This document shows, one piece after another, positions 10,910 to 23,911 of a stretch of 64,000 nucleotides of DNA (its first letter is position 1; each line of letters begins with the position of its first letter). The DNA comes from Lingula anatina (lineage: Eukaryota > Brachiopoda > Lingulata > Lingulida > Lingulidae): assembly GCF_001039355.2 (NCBI RefSeq), contig NW_019776108.1, positions 1-64,000 on the forward strand, read 5' to 3'. The position numbers and the translations under genes are program-made. The notes beneath the pieces were generated by a model. That model was given only the letters and a program-made list of their open reading frames with translations. It ran no database searches and was not told where the DNA came from.

Positions 10910-13590
10910 CTGAAGGAAAGACAAAGAGAAACATAGAAATTATAGATTTAAATAATTTGACAAAGCTAAAATAAACCCACCAGATAAAGACGGGATAAAT
11001 TTATTTAAATATCAGTTAATCCTTATACGCTTATATATTAATTAAATATTTATACTTAATCATAAACTGTTGCCGTTCCGTTTTTTTAAAAACACGTTCT
11101 TTGCAACTGATAAAGCACATGTCGACTTTCGACCTAGATAATGCTCTTTCAAAACTGCAGAGCTTAAACAGAAGTATGTCACAGATAAATAATCATAACA
11201 AACAAACCTTTGCTATTTCCTGGTTCCTTCGATTGTTTCCTTTTTATTATCTGTGTATTCTTCGTTTCTTTCTTCCGTTAAAAAACCGCTAAGTCGGTTA
11301 CCAGTTGAGCTGCGCCTCCGCTTAAATAGTCCCGTATGAGGGTAATAAGCCGGGTCATTTTTCACCATTCCGTTCACACTAGCAGCATGCAGCTCACGGT
11401 AGGAAAATCCCCAGCGTTTATGTTAACCGACTGTGTAACTTGATAATTTCCTCATCCATACCTCTCTCACGTGCAAGAGCATCACGTGTTACGTATTCTC
11501 GCAAGGGGCGTGCTGCATCGACCTTGAGCCGTTGGGTAGTTTTTTATTAGAGCGATCGTTTACTTCAAACATCTGCATGAGATTGCTTCCAGATTACGCT
11601 CGAAGATTGGCTGAATTAAGCTTGTTAAATTTTCCCTATATGTAATATTTTTAGAGGTACCACTGTTGAGTTATGATGAGTATCAAGGCAATTGGAGTTA
11701 AGTCTAGGGCTTGTTTTAAGACTGAATAAAATCAAGGTTAATGGTCCTTTAAGCTTTTTAAGTACAACTTAGACGAGTGAACTTTATTACTTAGATCAAC
11801 ATTCGACTTATATTAAGAGTGTGAAATGGGAACAAGGTCCCTCATCAGGAAATGCCACTGAAACAGTAAAAAAGAAAAAAGGCATATGACGTTTTCCTAG
11901 ACCTATGATAAATACCCTTCTGAAATTAAAAGTTGAGATGGGATGAGTGATCATATAATAAGGTTCTCATGCAGGCTTCTCACGCGTGCATATCATGCAT
12001 CCACCACCTGCCATTGTCGTGGAAAGGAAAGAGCGTTCAGTTACATGTCAGCATCACACACCTGCCCGTTTCGCTTGTTTCTCGTAACGTCTTTTTTGAC
12101 ACAGTTTGGGCAGCCTTGGATTACTAATGTTAGTTTGAGGCAATAAATATCCGACATTATTTACTACAGTGAAATGGGTTGTACTACGTGTAGTGCCTCC
12201 TATTGCTGTAAACACGCTGGTTTGACTATTAGTTAAGACAAGTTTATACTTTGCAGCTGTGGATATTTCCTTTACTACTTTTCTGAAAGCGCGGCAGATC
12301 TGCCGCTCTGTTAAAGTGGAGGTTTTCTATTTTTAGCCAGGGAAATATGCCCTTTTTGTATGATGCAACTGTTCAATGGGCCAATTTCATGCATCGAGTA
12401 TTTTGGAAAATCACACGATTTTTGTAACGGATAAATTGATCCTGAATCTTTTTCGTTTTAAAAATTCGCTCCTGTGCAGGCCGTCCAGTCCACTGAATGA
12501 TCAACGGAAAATTAATAAGACGCGAGTATTGGGACTCCTCCCCCCCCTTCCAAAAAAAAAGTTCGATCCAACTCCGCGGGGACTGTTGCTGAATGCAGTC
12601 AGATTAACAGATAAAAAAGCCTCCTCCTGGCGTTGAGTAGAATACAGAAAAGCGGTCAATTATACGAGTACGTTGGAATCAAGAGGAAGCGTGTTAAATA
12701 CATTGGTGCCATACTCGTGTGAAAGGTCGATGTCTTATGTACCTGATAACCTTAGTAAAATAACTACATGTGGTAATGTTACGATTGGGGTTTAGTAGAC
12801 GACAGTGTTCACCGAGGCAATATTAAAATACATGAAATTGTACTATAGTCATCATTTAAACTATGTATGTAGTTGTAACACTACCCGCCTTATTTATCAC
12901 AAGATCTATTTTTCCCAGAAATGTTTGTTTTATAGGCAGTAACAGATGAAATAAAAGATTAAGGTAAACATGCGTGCTCGTTTGTACTTTTGCATACGGA
13001 TGGCTTATCTTTGCCTTCCATTTGATAATTTTGTCATCTCTTTTTTTATGTTTACCTCATCAAATACCTCTACCATCTTTATTTAAACATTTCTAGTCTG
13101 ATTCTCACAACGGAGAAGTCGTTTTATCTTGATTTTATTTTTTATTTTATTTATTTATTTATTTATTTTTTGGTTAAGTTGCGTTAGATAAACCATTTAT
13201 ATTTAATTAAAGTTATTTTGATAGAATATCCGGGATACCAGGTGAAAAACAACTCCTGCACGCAGCTGTATTGCCGTTGCTCACTGCGCCAAGGTATAGA
13301 GAACCGAAATTCAGATCTTTTGTTTGATAAAAAAAATCATCATTATGACACTTAAATTTTTGTTTATGTTAGTGAGATTTTCGTGCTTAAACACTGGTTT
13401 TAGTGTTCGTATCGCTATCACCAAAACAAACCGGGTGCTTGTTGTGCGTGTGTTTATTACAGTGATTAGCTCAGTCATGCTATGACCTAAAGCAAGGAAA
13501 ACGCGAATATAAATATAAACTTCATCCTCGAAATTCAAAACCGTTCGAATCTTTGTCTTCAAATTTAAATAAGATATAACATGTTAGTTA
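10910..13590. other. Upstream region of glycosyltransferase A
   Basis: This holds the presumed 5' UTR intron and promoter of copy A. Donor-like GT sites in minus sense occur near 11300 (G|GTAACC) and 11470, but none could be chosen. A 16-bp perfect palindrome, GCGGCAGATCTGCCGC, lies at 12291-12306. The segment at about 12330-12645 resembles a diverged duplicate of about 16105-16230: both share ATGCCCTTTTT, and later a Gly/Cys-neutral stretch around AATGCA-TCAGAT-AACAGAT. No coding exon was recognised. Confidence 0.35.
13136..13167. repeat. (TTTA)n-type low-complexity repeat
   Basis: An ATTT/TTTA tetranucleotide run in AT-rich intergenic DNA. Confidence 0.8.
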
Positions 13591-14530
13591 AGTACAGGTC
13601 GATTTCGAAATACATCTTAATCGGACCATTTTTCCAAAACATGGGCTGTTTTTTGTTTGTATTTTTTAGCCTAAATGCTGTACAAATAACACATTAAGAG
13701 GGAAAACTGGTTAACGTATTGTCTTCAAACTTACAAAACTGATGAATAGTGGTAAAATACAGGTCGAGATATAAAATCAGCTTAATAGGACCATTTAAAA
13801 ATGCTGTTTTTTTTCAGCATATGTACAATACAGATATCACCTTAAGTAGAAAATAAGTGGATCTTTTGACTTCAAACTTACATGACTGATGGATATTACT
13901 AAAATACAGGTAGATTTAAAAAGCAATATTACTTATGATTCTCAAACTTACAAAAAAGATTCATAGTTGGAAAACCAGCCTGATAGGGCATCTTTTTTGG
14001 AATTAATGCATTATTTTGTGAAATGATCATTTTTCATATATTGGCATTTTTATTGTGGGACTTAGCACTCCTACGGGCACGAAGTTGTATAGCTGATATA
14101 TTTTCTGAATGTCCATGTTACTTTTAGTAGATAATTAAAATTTGGTAGTGATTATACAGTTAACCATTATGTAAAAATTGCATCAAAATTGACAAAAACC
14201 CTATTTTGTGCACTGCCACAATTTGCAGTATAAAGGAAAACTGTATTATTTATTATGCTCAAACCTACGGAGTGTTTCTTAGGAATAACTACAGCTTGAG
14301 TTGGAAAATCTTACCCGATTAGATTCCCTTTTTCGAAGTAATGTTTTTATGTAATGCTCATTTTTCACATTTTGAGATTTCCCGGGTACTACATGTAATT
14401 TGAACTCTCATGCACCCAAAGACTTATGCTAGCTACATGTATGATTAAAATTTGGTTTTGATTTTGTCCTTCAGCATCATGTAATATTGCATCAAAATTG
14501 AAAAAATTAACTATTTTGTGCATAATTATA
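13590..14530. repeat. Diverged tandem satellite-like repeats
   Basis: Three related segments begin with ACAGGT(C)GA near 13596, 13759 and 13904, each followed by AATA/GGACCAT and a TGCTGT or TTTT tract (period about 145-165 bp). Two further related segments follow at about 14010-14230 and 14335-14525. They share TTTTCA-ATTTTG, TTAAAATTTGGT, ATTGCATCAAAATTGA and ACTATTTTGTGCA-type strings (period about 300-330 bp). No coding potential is seen. Confidence 0.65.
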
Positions 14531-14878
14531 TTCTGCTTTATGTCTGCTCATTTGACAACCTTGCTGCCTTGTCTTTATTTTCAATCATGGATCACATGGA
14601 TAGCCCTTTGGATTTATTACGTTTTTAATGCATACAATTCGATATCATTTTAATTTGCGAAAGCTTTTGTAAAATTGCAATACACGATGTTCTTCTTATA
14701 TCTGTATAAAACATACATAATAAACAATACACCAACAGGGGTTTATTGGGACTTTTTGGGGAAAACCATCCTTCTTACGTTTCCCTTAAAGGAAAGAAAA
14801 GAATAAAAATTTCCTTGGATTACTCTATTGCTCACTTCGTATCTTCCCTTAACTATCCAATCACTTCAAAAAAGCAAT

Positions 14879-14904
14879 AGATAAATAAATAAATAAATAA
14901 ATAA
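14879..14904. repeat. (AATA)n microsatellite
   Basis: A tetranucleotide run immediately left of the tandem duplication that begins near 14937. Confidence 0.85.
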
Positions 14905-14936
14905 GGCAGTTTAAGCTTATTGTTTTACTATAATAG

Positions 14937-15942
14937 ATCACAGCGACGTTGAGTGTTATAAAAAGACAATCGGGCGTTCTCTAAAATCAGGCTACTAAAT
15001 GTTACATCAAATTTGATAATGGCATGCCTCAAATGTTGATTTTTCTGTATCTTCTTTAAAAAAAGAAAGAGAAAAATACTCAGTCATTGGCATTTCGCTT
15101 TATTTGCATGTTTTATTTTTCATATCATGGGCTGCCTGCTATTTTGTCGCTAAAGCTTTGCCAAAGGAAGTATGACACAAATTTGTGCAAAATTGTTTGT
15201 AAATAAAAACTTTTGCTGACTCATTGCATCATAATTTTTAGGATGATGAGTCGTATCGAATATTTGATATATACCTTTTATCCCTTAGGTCATAACATTA
15301 ATAACAGGCAAAAATTTGTTACATTGCTAGTATAGTTGGGTTATATAATAAATGCGACCATGTTTGGCCAAATATCGAACAACCAATATTCTTTGTTCCC
15401 TTCTTTCTTGTTGTGAATGGAATTATGAAAGTTTGTGGTGCACTAGGAAGGAGGAGACATAAAAACACGTGCCTTTTAAGTGACTGGCGTTTGAGTATTG
15501 TCCAGCAGCATGCACCGTTCACGTGCACGTGTATTATAAAACTTGAAATGACTCAATAATGACTAGTCTGGTTAATATATAATAGGTAACTCTGTCGAAG
15601 ACAATCTGGCGTCCTCCGTCAAAATCAGGATTCTTGGTGTTATTTTCAAATTCGATTAAGACATACCTTTATATATATTCACTTAATGGATCGTCTCGGA
15701 AAAAATAAGTTACAGAAAAAGATTCACTAACTGATATTTAGCAGAATTTGCATGTTTGTAATTAGATTCTATGTTTCTTATATTATTTGCGGCACGCTAT
15801 TTGTCTCTATAACTTTTCCATCGGAAGTATGAGAAAATTCGTAAATAAAACACGTGCTTTTTAAGTGACTTGTGCCTGACCATCGTCCGGCAGCATGGAC
15901 TGTTCACGTGTGCTATAAAACCTGAAATGACTCAATAATGAT
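14937..15942. repeat. Two-copy tandem duplication with promoter-like core
   Basis: Copy 1 is about 14937-15560 and copy 2 about 15590-15942, with an internal deletion. Both contain GACAATC-GGCGT, AAAATCAGG, a GGAAGTATGA block, AACACGTGC-TTTTAAGTGACT and CAGCATG. Both end in the same core: CACGTG, TATAAAA and TGACTCAATAATGA (15520-15560 and 15905-15940). No open reading frame follows either copy. Confidence 0.7.
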
Positions 15943-17025
15943 GGCCCATAAATCTTAACTTTATTGTTGTAATTTGGACACGGTCAGCCGGTTTAACGAC
16001 AGGTGAAATTTATCTTGGCACTGTCAGCGAAACATGATAAATCTGCCTATTAATCTAGCAGTATCATTGTTGCACGGGTGAGAAGTTAAGATATACAGTG
16101 GTGTGTGTTTTTCCTAGGGTTGAATGCCCTTTTTACTCAATGCGGCTTTATATGCAAAGAGCTAATGTGCACTAACTCCACGGGGAATCTTGCTTAATGC
16201 AATCAGATAAACAGATTTACACGCCCCCCTTGTTTCCAACGAATCGTATAATCACCAGCTCTCTTTATTCTACTCAAGGCCAGGAGTTTGTCTGATTTCA
16301 TCCAGCGAGAGTCCCCTTGGAGCTATTGTGCATTAGCTAGGCCGAAAATTCACTCATAGTGAATGGTCCCATAGAGGGGTGTTACCAAATAAAATCCATT
16401 TTATCAACTCTATCCAGTTAAATACAGTGGGTCAACATGACGTTTTCAGAACCGTTTTCTAACTGATGAATTTATAAGAAACACGTTTTCCAAGAGTGTT
16501 TTTAGAAGAAATAAATTAAAAATATAAAGTCATCACAATTTCTTGTGTGCATCAATTTATTTATTTATTATTTTTTGTAACGTTATACAAAATCAGTAAA
16601 TAGTATGTGAAGCTTTCATAACAAATTTTGTCCAACCGTTTAATATTTCAGTGATGTATATATATAACTAGAATCTGTTTAATAATTGAATCTTTTGTTC
16701 TGTTGCCTCTTTTTGAACAGTATTTTACTTATTTATTGTATATATACATGTATGTCAAACACTTGCATCCGAAAGGAGAGTAGAAATAATGGTGTATCCG
16801 ACAATTATCGAGCACTGCTGCTCGAACAAGGAGGGTTGGATGTGTAGACCGCATGCATACATGCACGCCAGGAAAACTCTTTCAAATGTTATTGACTAAA
16901 ATAACATTAGGCCTACCATTGGGTAAAATATTTGAATTAATTGAAGAAAAAAAATACTGATTGTTAGTCTGAGTTTAAGCAGAACACCAAATCCAAATAT
17001 ACAGTGCAAATTATGGGTGCATACA

Positions 17026-17098
<73 letters not shown>

Positions 17099-17213
17099 CT
17101 TCACTCATTAAGTAATTCACAATTCAAGCGGCTCGTGTGAATTATATCAGTGTGCAACGTCAGGACTATGTACAATTTTGGCAGAAAAATGGAATGTTCG
17201 TTTTGGTCAGAAT
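15943..17213. other. Intergenic DNA downstream of glycosyltransferase B
   Basis: No supported gene. Contents are a long (TA)n tract and AT-rich DNA. No canonical AATAAA was found in minus sense close to the stop codon at 17214. Confidence 0.4.
17036..17095. repeat. (TA)n microsatellite, about 60 bp
   Basis: A long pure TA run about 120 bp downstream of the glycosyltransferase B stop codon, possibly within its 3' UTR. Confidence 0.95.
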
Positions 17214-20200
17214 TTAACCAACGTACGATCTCTTGGACGCAAGCCCGACGTCGGTTAAGTCTGCTGAAGCACCCTTATTGTGTGCAGGTTGGACAGCTGG
17301 TGTGAAAATTCTGTTGGCTGGAACAGGGTTGCAATAGACAATTCTTTCTAACTGCTGGCGTATTTTGATTGCTGTCCCCTTCCAACTGTAGGCTGACATG
17401 GCGTTGACGTGTGCGTTTTCAGAAAGCCGACGTCTGAGGTCGGGCGACGCTGCCAATCGTTCGAACGCCACGCGAATGGCGTTAGCATCTCCAGGGGGTA
17501 TCTTGAGTCCTGTGACGCCCTCTTCCACGATTTCATCCAAACCACCAGTAGCAGACACAATCAAAGAGCATTTGCTGGCCATTCCCTCGATAGCAACGAT
17601 TCCAAAAGGCTCGTACAAGGAAGGCATGATTAAAATATCAGAGGCCACCATGTATAGCGCCAGCATTTCTGGAGGTTGTTGGCCAACAAAATCAAACTGT
17701 GGATTTTCAGCCACCAAATGTTCAAATTCACTCCCCTTATAGTTACCAATCAGACGAAATTTGAAAGGGACATCTGTTGATTTCATTGCTTCAATAACGT
17801 ACGGAACACCTTTCTGCGAGGCAAAACGTCCAGCAAACAATACGTTGATGGTGCTCTCGTCAAAACCCAGTTCCTGTCGAGCAGCGGTTGGGTCGCACTG
17901 TTCATATCTATCCGTGTTGATACCAGCTTTAATTAAAACTGGATTTGTCGATTCGCACAGTTTGATCTCAGAATCTGTCTGATGTACCATACAGGCGACA
18001 TACTTGTTGAGGAGTTTTTCTACGGTCAGGCGAGTTGGGCCGATTTCGGGCATTTCCAGTCGCTCATATTTCAATTGTCCAAGGGAGTGGTGCACGTGCA
18101 ACTGGGGTCGTCCAAGACGCAGGCCAACGTAGCCACTTAACCAGTAATTGGTGAATACGCAATCAAACTTGGAGGCATCGATCTGTGCGATGAAGCAGTC
18201 GAGATGGGTGAAGAGGAAGTCCCTGTTGATGTGTTCCTGAGGCCCAGCAACAATGTACTGGCATCTGAGGGTAGGTGATATGTCAATCACACCCACCTGG
18301 TCCGGAGCTTCGCTTCGGGTGAACCAAGTGATGTCGCAGTTGAGTTTGGCAAGCTCTTTCCCCACTTCTCTCACGTAGACATTTTGTCCACCTTTGCCAT
18401 CAGAACCCAGTTCTGAATTCGGAACCAAAGGATCCCCGTGCACAGATATCATGGCAACCTTCAGTGGGATCCCCCCAGCGTTCTCCATATGTGGAGGGGG
18501 TGTTTCCACCGTGAACCCCGGCGTTCGGACACCATCTGGAGTGAAAATGTGATAATGTACAATTAAAATGAAAACAGTTAAAAACTGAAATTTATATTAA
18601 CTTCACTATATTTTGTTTCGTTACCCCCCCCCTTCCCCCATTTTGTAATTTTAATTTAAATTTACTTTCTATTGATATGTAAATATCTGTTGTATAAGTC
18701 ATTTTGCAATAAATGGCAATATTCATCTTTCTGGTGTTCGTTCTCCTCTCCTTTATAATAACTTACAAGCATTTTTTAACATATTATAATGAGATAATGG
18801 AAATCATACATAAAGTTGGTATATTTTGATACCGTCTGAGATGATTTGATAAAGCTAAAATAAGCGTGTTGCATGCAATAGAAAAAGCACTGTGAATGAA
18901 TTTAGCTGTCTTTTAAAACGAATGGACTAATGGATGTTTTAAAATTTAACCTTATTTAAAGAATGGAAATAGCAACACATATTGTCTTATTAAAAACTGT
19001 CTATTACTCGCGAAATCGCAAGCATCTTGGTCTGCTTGTTTGTTACTTGCAAATTAATTTTCGTCAATGCATTGGCCTGCTCATTTGTTTGTTTGTGGTC
19101 TGCTCGTTTGTTTGTTTTGTGGTTTGTTGTTGTGGATATGCAATCGAGGGAGTTTGAATTACTCCTAAATGCCTCTATGTTAACATACAATCTACATGTG
19201 CTCCCAGTTCTTTTTAAAGGCTGGCAATATGATATTTGCTAGATTTATTGTATTATAGTTCGCAAGTATTTCCTCTGTAAGCAATTTTATTTTAATTTCC
19301 TCCTTATTGCTTTTTTCGTGTGATAAAAGTGTGGGTGAGTTTTCAAATCATAGAATTGTTCTGGAACAACCATTCATTCCTCTACCCAAGTTGAAGCTTC
19401 ATGGAACAGAGCCTAAAATAAGAAACTTTCTCGACTTTGAAATGTAAAAGGCCAGCTGCATTAAGGCCCGGAAGATGCGCGCGTTTTTGTTTTTTTTTCT
19501 CTTTTTTATGGAATGCTCAAGTTTGGGTATCACGGAAAATTCCTGACCTTGGCATTCTCAACGTCTGAAGTTAAGGGCTTTTGCCAGATAACTAGCAGTT
19601 GCTAGTACAACATTCCCAGACGCTGAGAGAGCTGGACTTGGCCAGTGTAGCTTAATTTTTGCCGGGTAACCGAGAGAAACGCATGGTTATTTACATTAAA
19701 AAGGACGCGAATAGTTTATTACAGATGGGCCTACGTGCTTTTAAATACGCGGATTTCTTTATGCGCAAAGGTAGGACTTAACGCCGTTTGGGGCACATGA
19801 ATATTTAAGCTATACCCGACCTTGAAACCCGATCTCAAAAGTTGTTTTTCTGTTCAAAAACTCGTGGTTAAACAATCTTCCGTTGGTGGTCCGTATGGTG
19901 ATTTATTGAGTTTTAATTCAGATTACGGCAATGCGTATAGTTAAAAATCTGGTCAGTGACTGTGATTAAGTTGGAACGCCAAGCAGATGGCCGGATAAAC
20001 CCTCTAACATATCATCACATGACCGAAGGGTATCCAAACACCACCTTGACTTGACCAAGCGTGATAATATCACCTGCGTTGGATATACACACGCGCAGGT
20101 AGTCCCAGATATAGCCAGAAAGTTCAAGGGAGTTCTATAAAGGATCCAAGGCACCTTGAAATTAACTGGGGCTGAATTCGAGTAAAAAGGAAAATTACTG

Positions 20201-23200
20201 AACTGGTTTGGCACTGGTTTGGTGTCGGAAATTTCCATGCTGTGACTAGGTGATTTAAGGTTAAAAAAACACACTCACACACAAAAATTACGTTAAACTA
20301 AACTTCAGAAGGGGATGGGGGTTCAAGCTTCTTTGCAAAGCAAATGCAAATTTCGGTTGTATGAATGACATATTATTACACGTAAGTAGCATACTTTAAT
20401 GTCATTAAAGAGCGTAGAAGATGAAAATAAAGAGTCCTAGCGATGTCGTGTAACAGAAGCATAAAGCACTTTAGGGAGGGGATATCGTTTTTTGGTTTAC
20501 TGAGTATACCTTCACCCTGGCAGCTTATGTAACTCCGTGAGTCTACCCTTCTGACGGTCTTGGCTGAATAAATTAACTTGTCTCAAATCGAGGAGATGTG
20601 CCGTTCTGAACATTTGATAGAATAATCGAAAAGACAATTCGAAGGTTCTCAAAAGGGAATCAATTTCATATTTCTCTCAATATCTCACACTGGTATTACC
20701 GTAAATATTTACAAATTTAAATATTAGATCTGATGAAGTGTTTGAAGATAGTGAGTTATAACTGCATCTATTTAGTTGCAAATATGACGCAGTTAGACTG
20801 GCACGCATTTCAGAATATCTTAGATCTATGACTAAACGAACCTGAAAAACTAACTGTTATTGTTTTAATACGTCTTCGTTCATGCTCAATTACAAGCTCA
20901 AACAGGAGATACCGTAAACTGTATCTTGGAGAAGATCTAATCAATTTTTTTTTTGCAATAGCTGATTCAACGAACCACATGCCCCCCCCCCCTCTTTAGT
21001 ATCCCTTCTCTCTCTCTCTAAAAAAATGACACCTATTAAGCGAAACGAAACAAAATCAAATAATTTTACCAACCCTGTCCCTTATATGTTACAATCAAAC
21101 TGTTCTTCCCAACCATTTTATATTAGCCGGGTAAAAACGATGTATAGAAAATAAATCTTTGCTCTACACCAACCCCTCAACAAAATCCTGGGTCAGTCAG
21201 AGGTGTGATGTCAAACACATATTGATATCAATTTTGCTAATAAAGCAAAATCCTCGACATTTTGTCTTCTTCGGATGCTATTTAAAAAAAATAAAATGAT
21301 TTGTATGATAGCTATGATAGAATGGTTTATATGATAGAAACTGGAGATAACAGGTTACCACAACATTCCCAGAAAAAAAAACTACGAATAATCTATCTAT
21401 CTATCTATCTATCAGTGTTATCTTAGTTATGTTCACTCTTGAACTCCAATCTAATTCACCGAAGAGAAGTTAAAGAAGCTAAGAAACAAATCCTTGTCAA
21501 ACCAATACATTTCAATCATAGATGTTCACTCGTTGAAAGTTGGCAGTTGATAGTGGCGATCAAGAATGGTGAAATATTTGGAGCTCATTTAAAGTCATTG
21601 GGTGTTTTGATCTCTCGTTCAACACGGTCACCACACCTGAGAAAACCCGGTTCAAGCCAGCCCCAGCGCTATCTAAACCCCCAACCCCCCCCCCCCCCCC
21701 TCAACAGGAAACCATAGCCATGTTTATATTCCACGACCGGTTCTTCGAACTAAAGGATTACAGTGCACGCGTACGTGTATTTCGCTCACGCTCTCGCTTG
21801 TAACTTCATACGCTTCGGTGCGTTGATCTTATTGTTCCAGCCGTGGGATAAGCCAGTTACAGCTACTTGTCGTCCACTACTACATCCGACAAACAAGAGC
21901 AAATTATATCATGACTGCTGCAGTGGACGACTCCTGTTGTAATACTAAGAGCGTTAAAACTAAAACTATAATCCGGTGAATTAGTGTTTTTACTTTTGTT
22001 TGCCAAAAAGACAAATAGTGACACATACACAGAAATTGATTTTAATCAGTAGTCAGACCAGATAGATGTGCGCGGTTTCCTGTGAAGTAGTGTTTCTCTA
22101 TAGTGCTCAGAGAAACCCCTGGGAGACCGCCAAGAGCCCGTTTCTGTCTACGTGCTACCACGTGTAGCCCGTGTTTGTGAAATAAATTGAGCGAAGTTTT
22201 ACAAATGACTGTTGTGTTTCCTTCCACTGAAATCGCTAACATTTTCACAGCAGTAGTTAGACAATTGTGCTTGATATGGAAATTTATTTATAAGGAAACC
22301 AAGTGTTTTAACATTACGAACTGATGATGATAAGTGAATGGCAAGGCTTCCGTGAAGTACTTGACATCTGAGTTTCTCATGCATACCAACGTTTGATCAA
22401 TAAAATGGTTGTATAATATTGATCTATTTGCATACAATTATTAGACAAAGAATGTGGCAGATCCTCGTACATCAGTATACACGTGTTTCAGAAAACGTGT
22501 ATGGAGGGGTGTATTTGTACAGGGAACATTGCCATTCAGAACGTTCACCTAGCGTAAAATTGATATTCAAACAAATGTATCTGCATAAATAGCTTGATTG
22601 ATAAAGTGATATATGAGCCTATTGTCAATGTACATGTTGTGGAAATATGAAGCGGTCAAGCGTGCTTTGGTAACGGTAAATTGCCCAAGGGCCCATATCA
22701 GCTATTTTTATAATGCATTTAGGCTACCTTTTGTCTCTAAAATATGCAAATCGATTTTACGCTTTATCGTTTTAAGTCTCCTTTTTTAAAGCTGACACAA
22801 ATATCCATAGTGAAACTCAACAAAACAGGTGCATGGGGTCATTTTATTGTTATATAATTCTTGCAACACTCCGAGCCCTAGATCCGGGCATCTTTGAAGT
22901 CAGCGAGGATCTTCAAGTGCAAATTCGATTTTTAAGGATTGGTAGGTGATTTTTTTATGTTTTGCAATCCGTTGAATCCGGGATGGTATTTATCTAGCAA
23001 GCTTGCCAAAGTGACAACACTATTTAAGACTTCTGACTATATCTTGCGGCAAAAGTGGCATACGTTCGCAGTGTTTAGTTACAAATAAACATGATAAAAA
23101 GCACTCGTCCAAACCGGACTTGTTATTTCTTTTCTTTATTGAAATTGTTTGACCTTCTTCGCAGGTTTAAACGAAAATAGATGCATACATATCAAACTCA

Positions 23201-23759
23201 TTCTATTTCAAGAAATATGAAATAATATTTCACAATATCATTGGAAAATATTTGCGCACATTTGACCGTGATTATATCTCAGGGGCTAAGATTTCTAAAG
23301 CCATCCCTTTTAAGTGCATCACCAAGAAAGGAAAAACTGGAGACAAATTATAATTGTCTTAAGTGTTTAGCTTAGTATGCTTAACCCGACACTGATTAAG
23401 TGTGTTTGGAAAGATGGCTGTTTGGGTTATAATTGGAAATAAGACTCATCCTACCTTGTCAACTATTATTCATTCTTTTGACACTTTCTAAATACCTAAT
23501 ATAAGTTATTCATTGTTTTAACACTTTCTAAATACCTAATATAAGTTATTCATTGTTTTGACACTTTCTAAATACCTAATATAGGTGCGCATGTTAATTA
23601 CCATCGCAAAATATATGACATTTTATTAAGTATGTAAACAGTGTCTAAAAATGTCTTGCAAAATTTACAGTATTTCACAATGTTTTCTGCGATTAAATTT
23701 CTTCAACTAATAACACATCTTGCTGACATAAAAAGTTTAAACGTCTTACCTTGTAACAT
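17214..23759 (-). CDS. GT4-family glycosyltransferase, MshA / sucrose-phosphate-synthase-like (copy B), two coding exons
   Basis: The main exon is 18535-17214. Its frame continues upstream of any ATG to an acceptor (TTCACTCCAG ending at 18536) and starts with AT|GGT GTC, so it needs one base from an upstream exon. A first exon at 23759-23750, ATG TTA CAA G before GTAAGAC, supplies it (G+AT = Asp). The predicted protein is 443 aa, starting MLQDGVRTPGFTVETPPP. If the exon is not used, the internal ATG at 18488 would be the fallback start. Seen: VAMISVHGDPLVP, GSDGKGGQNVYV, LHVHHSLG, NVLFAGRFASQKG and the GT4 signature EPFGIVAIE. Function is as for copy A: retaining NDP-sugar transfer to an unknown acceptor in the cytosol. 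The C-terminal 40 residues differ from copy A. The two genes share strand and order and arose by tandem duplication. Confidence 0.85.
21391..21413. repeat. (ATCT)n microsatellite
   Basis: A tetranucleotide run in the intron of glycosyltransferase B. Confidence 0.85.
21677..21699. repeat. Poly-C tract
   Basis: A C-homopolymer run in the intron of glycosyltransferase B. It creates a spurious proline-rich open frame on the plus strand. Confidence 0.8.
23466..23584. repeat. Minisatellite, three copies of a 40-bp unit
   Basis: The unit contains TTATTCATT-TTTT-ACACT and TTCTAAATACCTAATATA. ACACTTTCTA starts at 23481, 23521 and 23561, giving an exact 40-bp period with only a few mismatches. It lies in the intron about 170 bp from the coding first exon of glycosyltransferase B. 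Confidence 0.95.
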
Positions 23760-23902
23760 GGCTTGATCTTGTGTGCAGAACTATTCAGCAATAGTTTTGG
23801 TTGAATGTTGGGTTTGTCTCCCTCTGCGTGTGTCAGCCAACTGGTCTCTCCTGCGCCCTACTGGACGATGGCAGTGTTTTTGACGATTATGCGGTTGACT
23901 GC

Positions 23903-23911
23903 CTTATAAAT
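23903..23911 (-). promoter_or_regulatory. Candidate TATA box of glycosyltransferase B
   Basis: In minus sense the sequence reads ATTTATAAG. It lies about 145 bp upstream of the ATG at 23759, which would put a start site near 23875 and leave a 5' UTR of about 115 nt. This is position and motif only; there is no transcript evidence. Confidence 0.35.

Larger units (their letters stand above)
18541..23745. other. 5.2-kb intron of glycosyltransferase B
   Basis: Bounded by the donor at 23749-23748 and the acceptor at 18537-18536 (minus sense). It contains an (ATCT)n run at 21391-21413, poly-C runs near 20983-20993 and 21677-21699, and a 40-bp minisatellite at 23466-23584. No exon of another gene was recognised in it on either strand. 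Confidence 0.6.

Noticed and set aside
21439-21717. 92-codon frame ending in a proline run
   Set aside because: The proline run is a poly-C tract, and the frame lies in the glycosyltransferase B intron without splice support.
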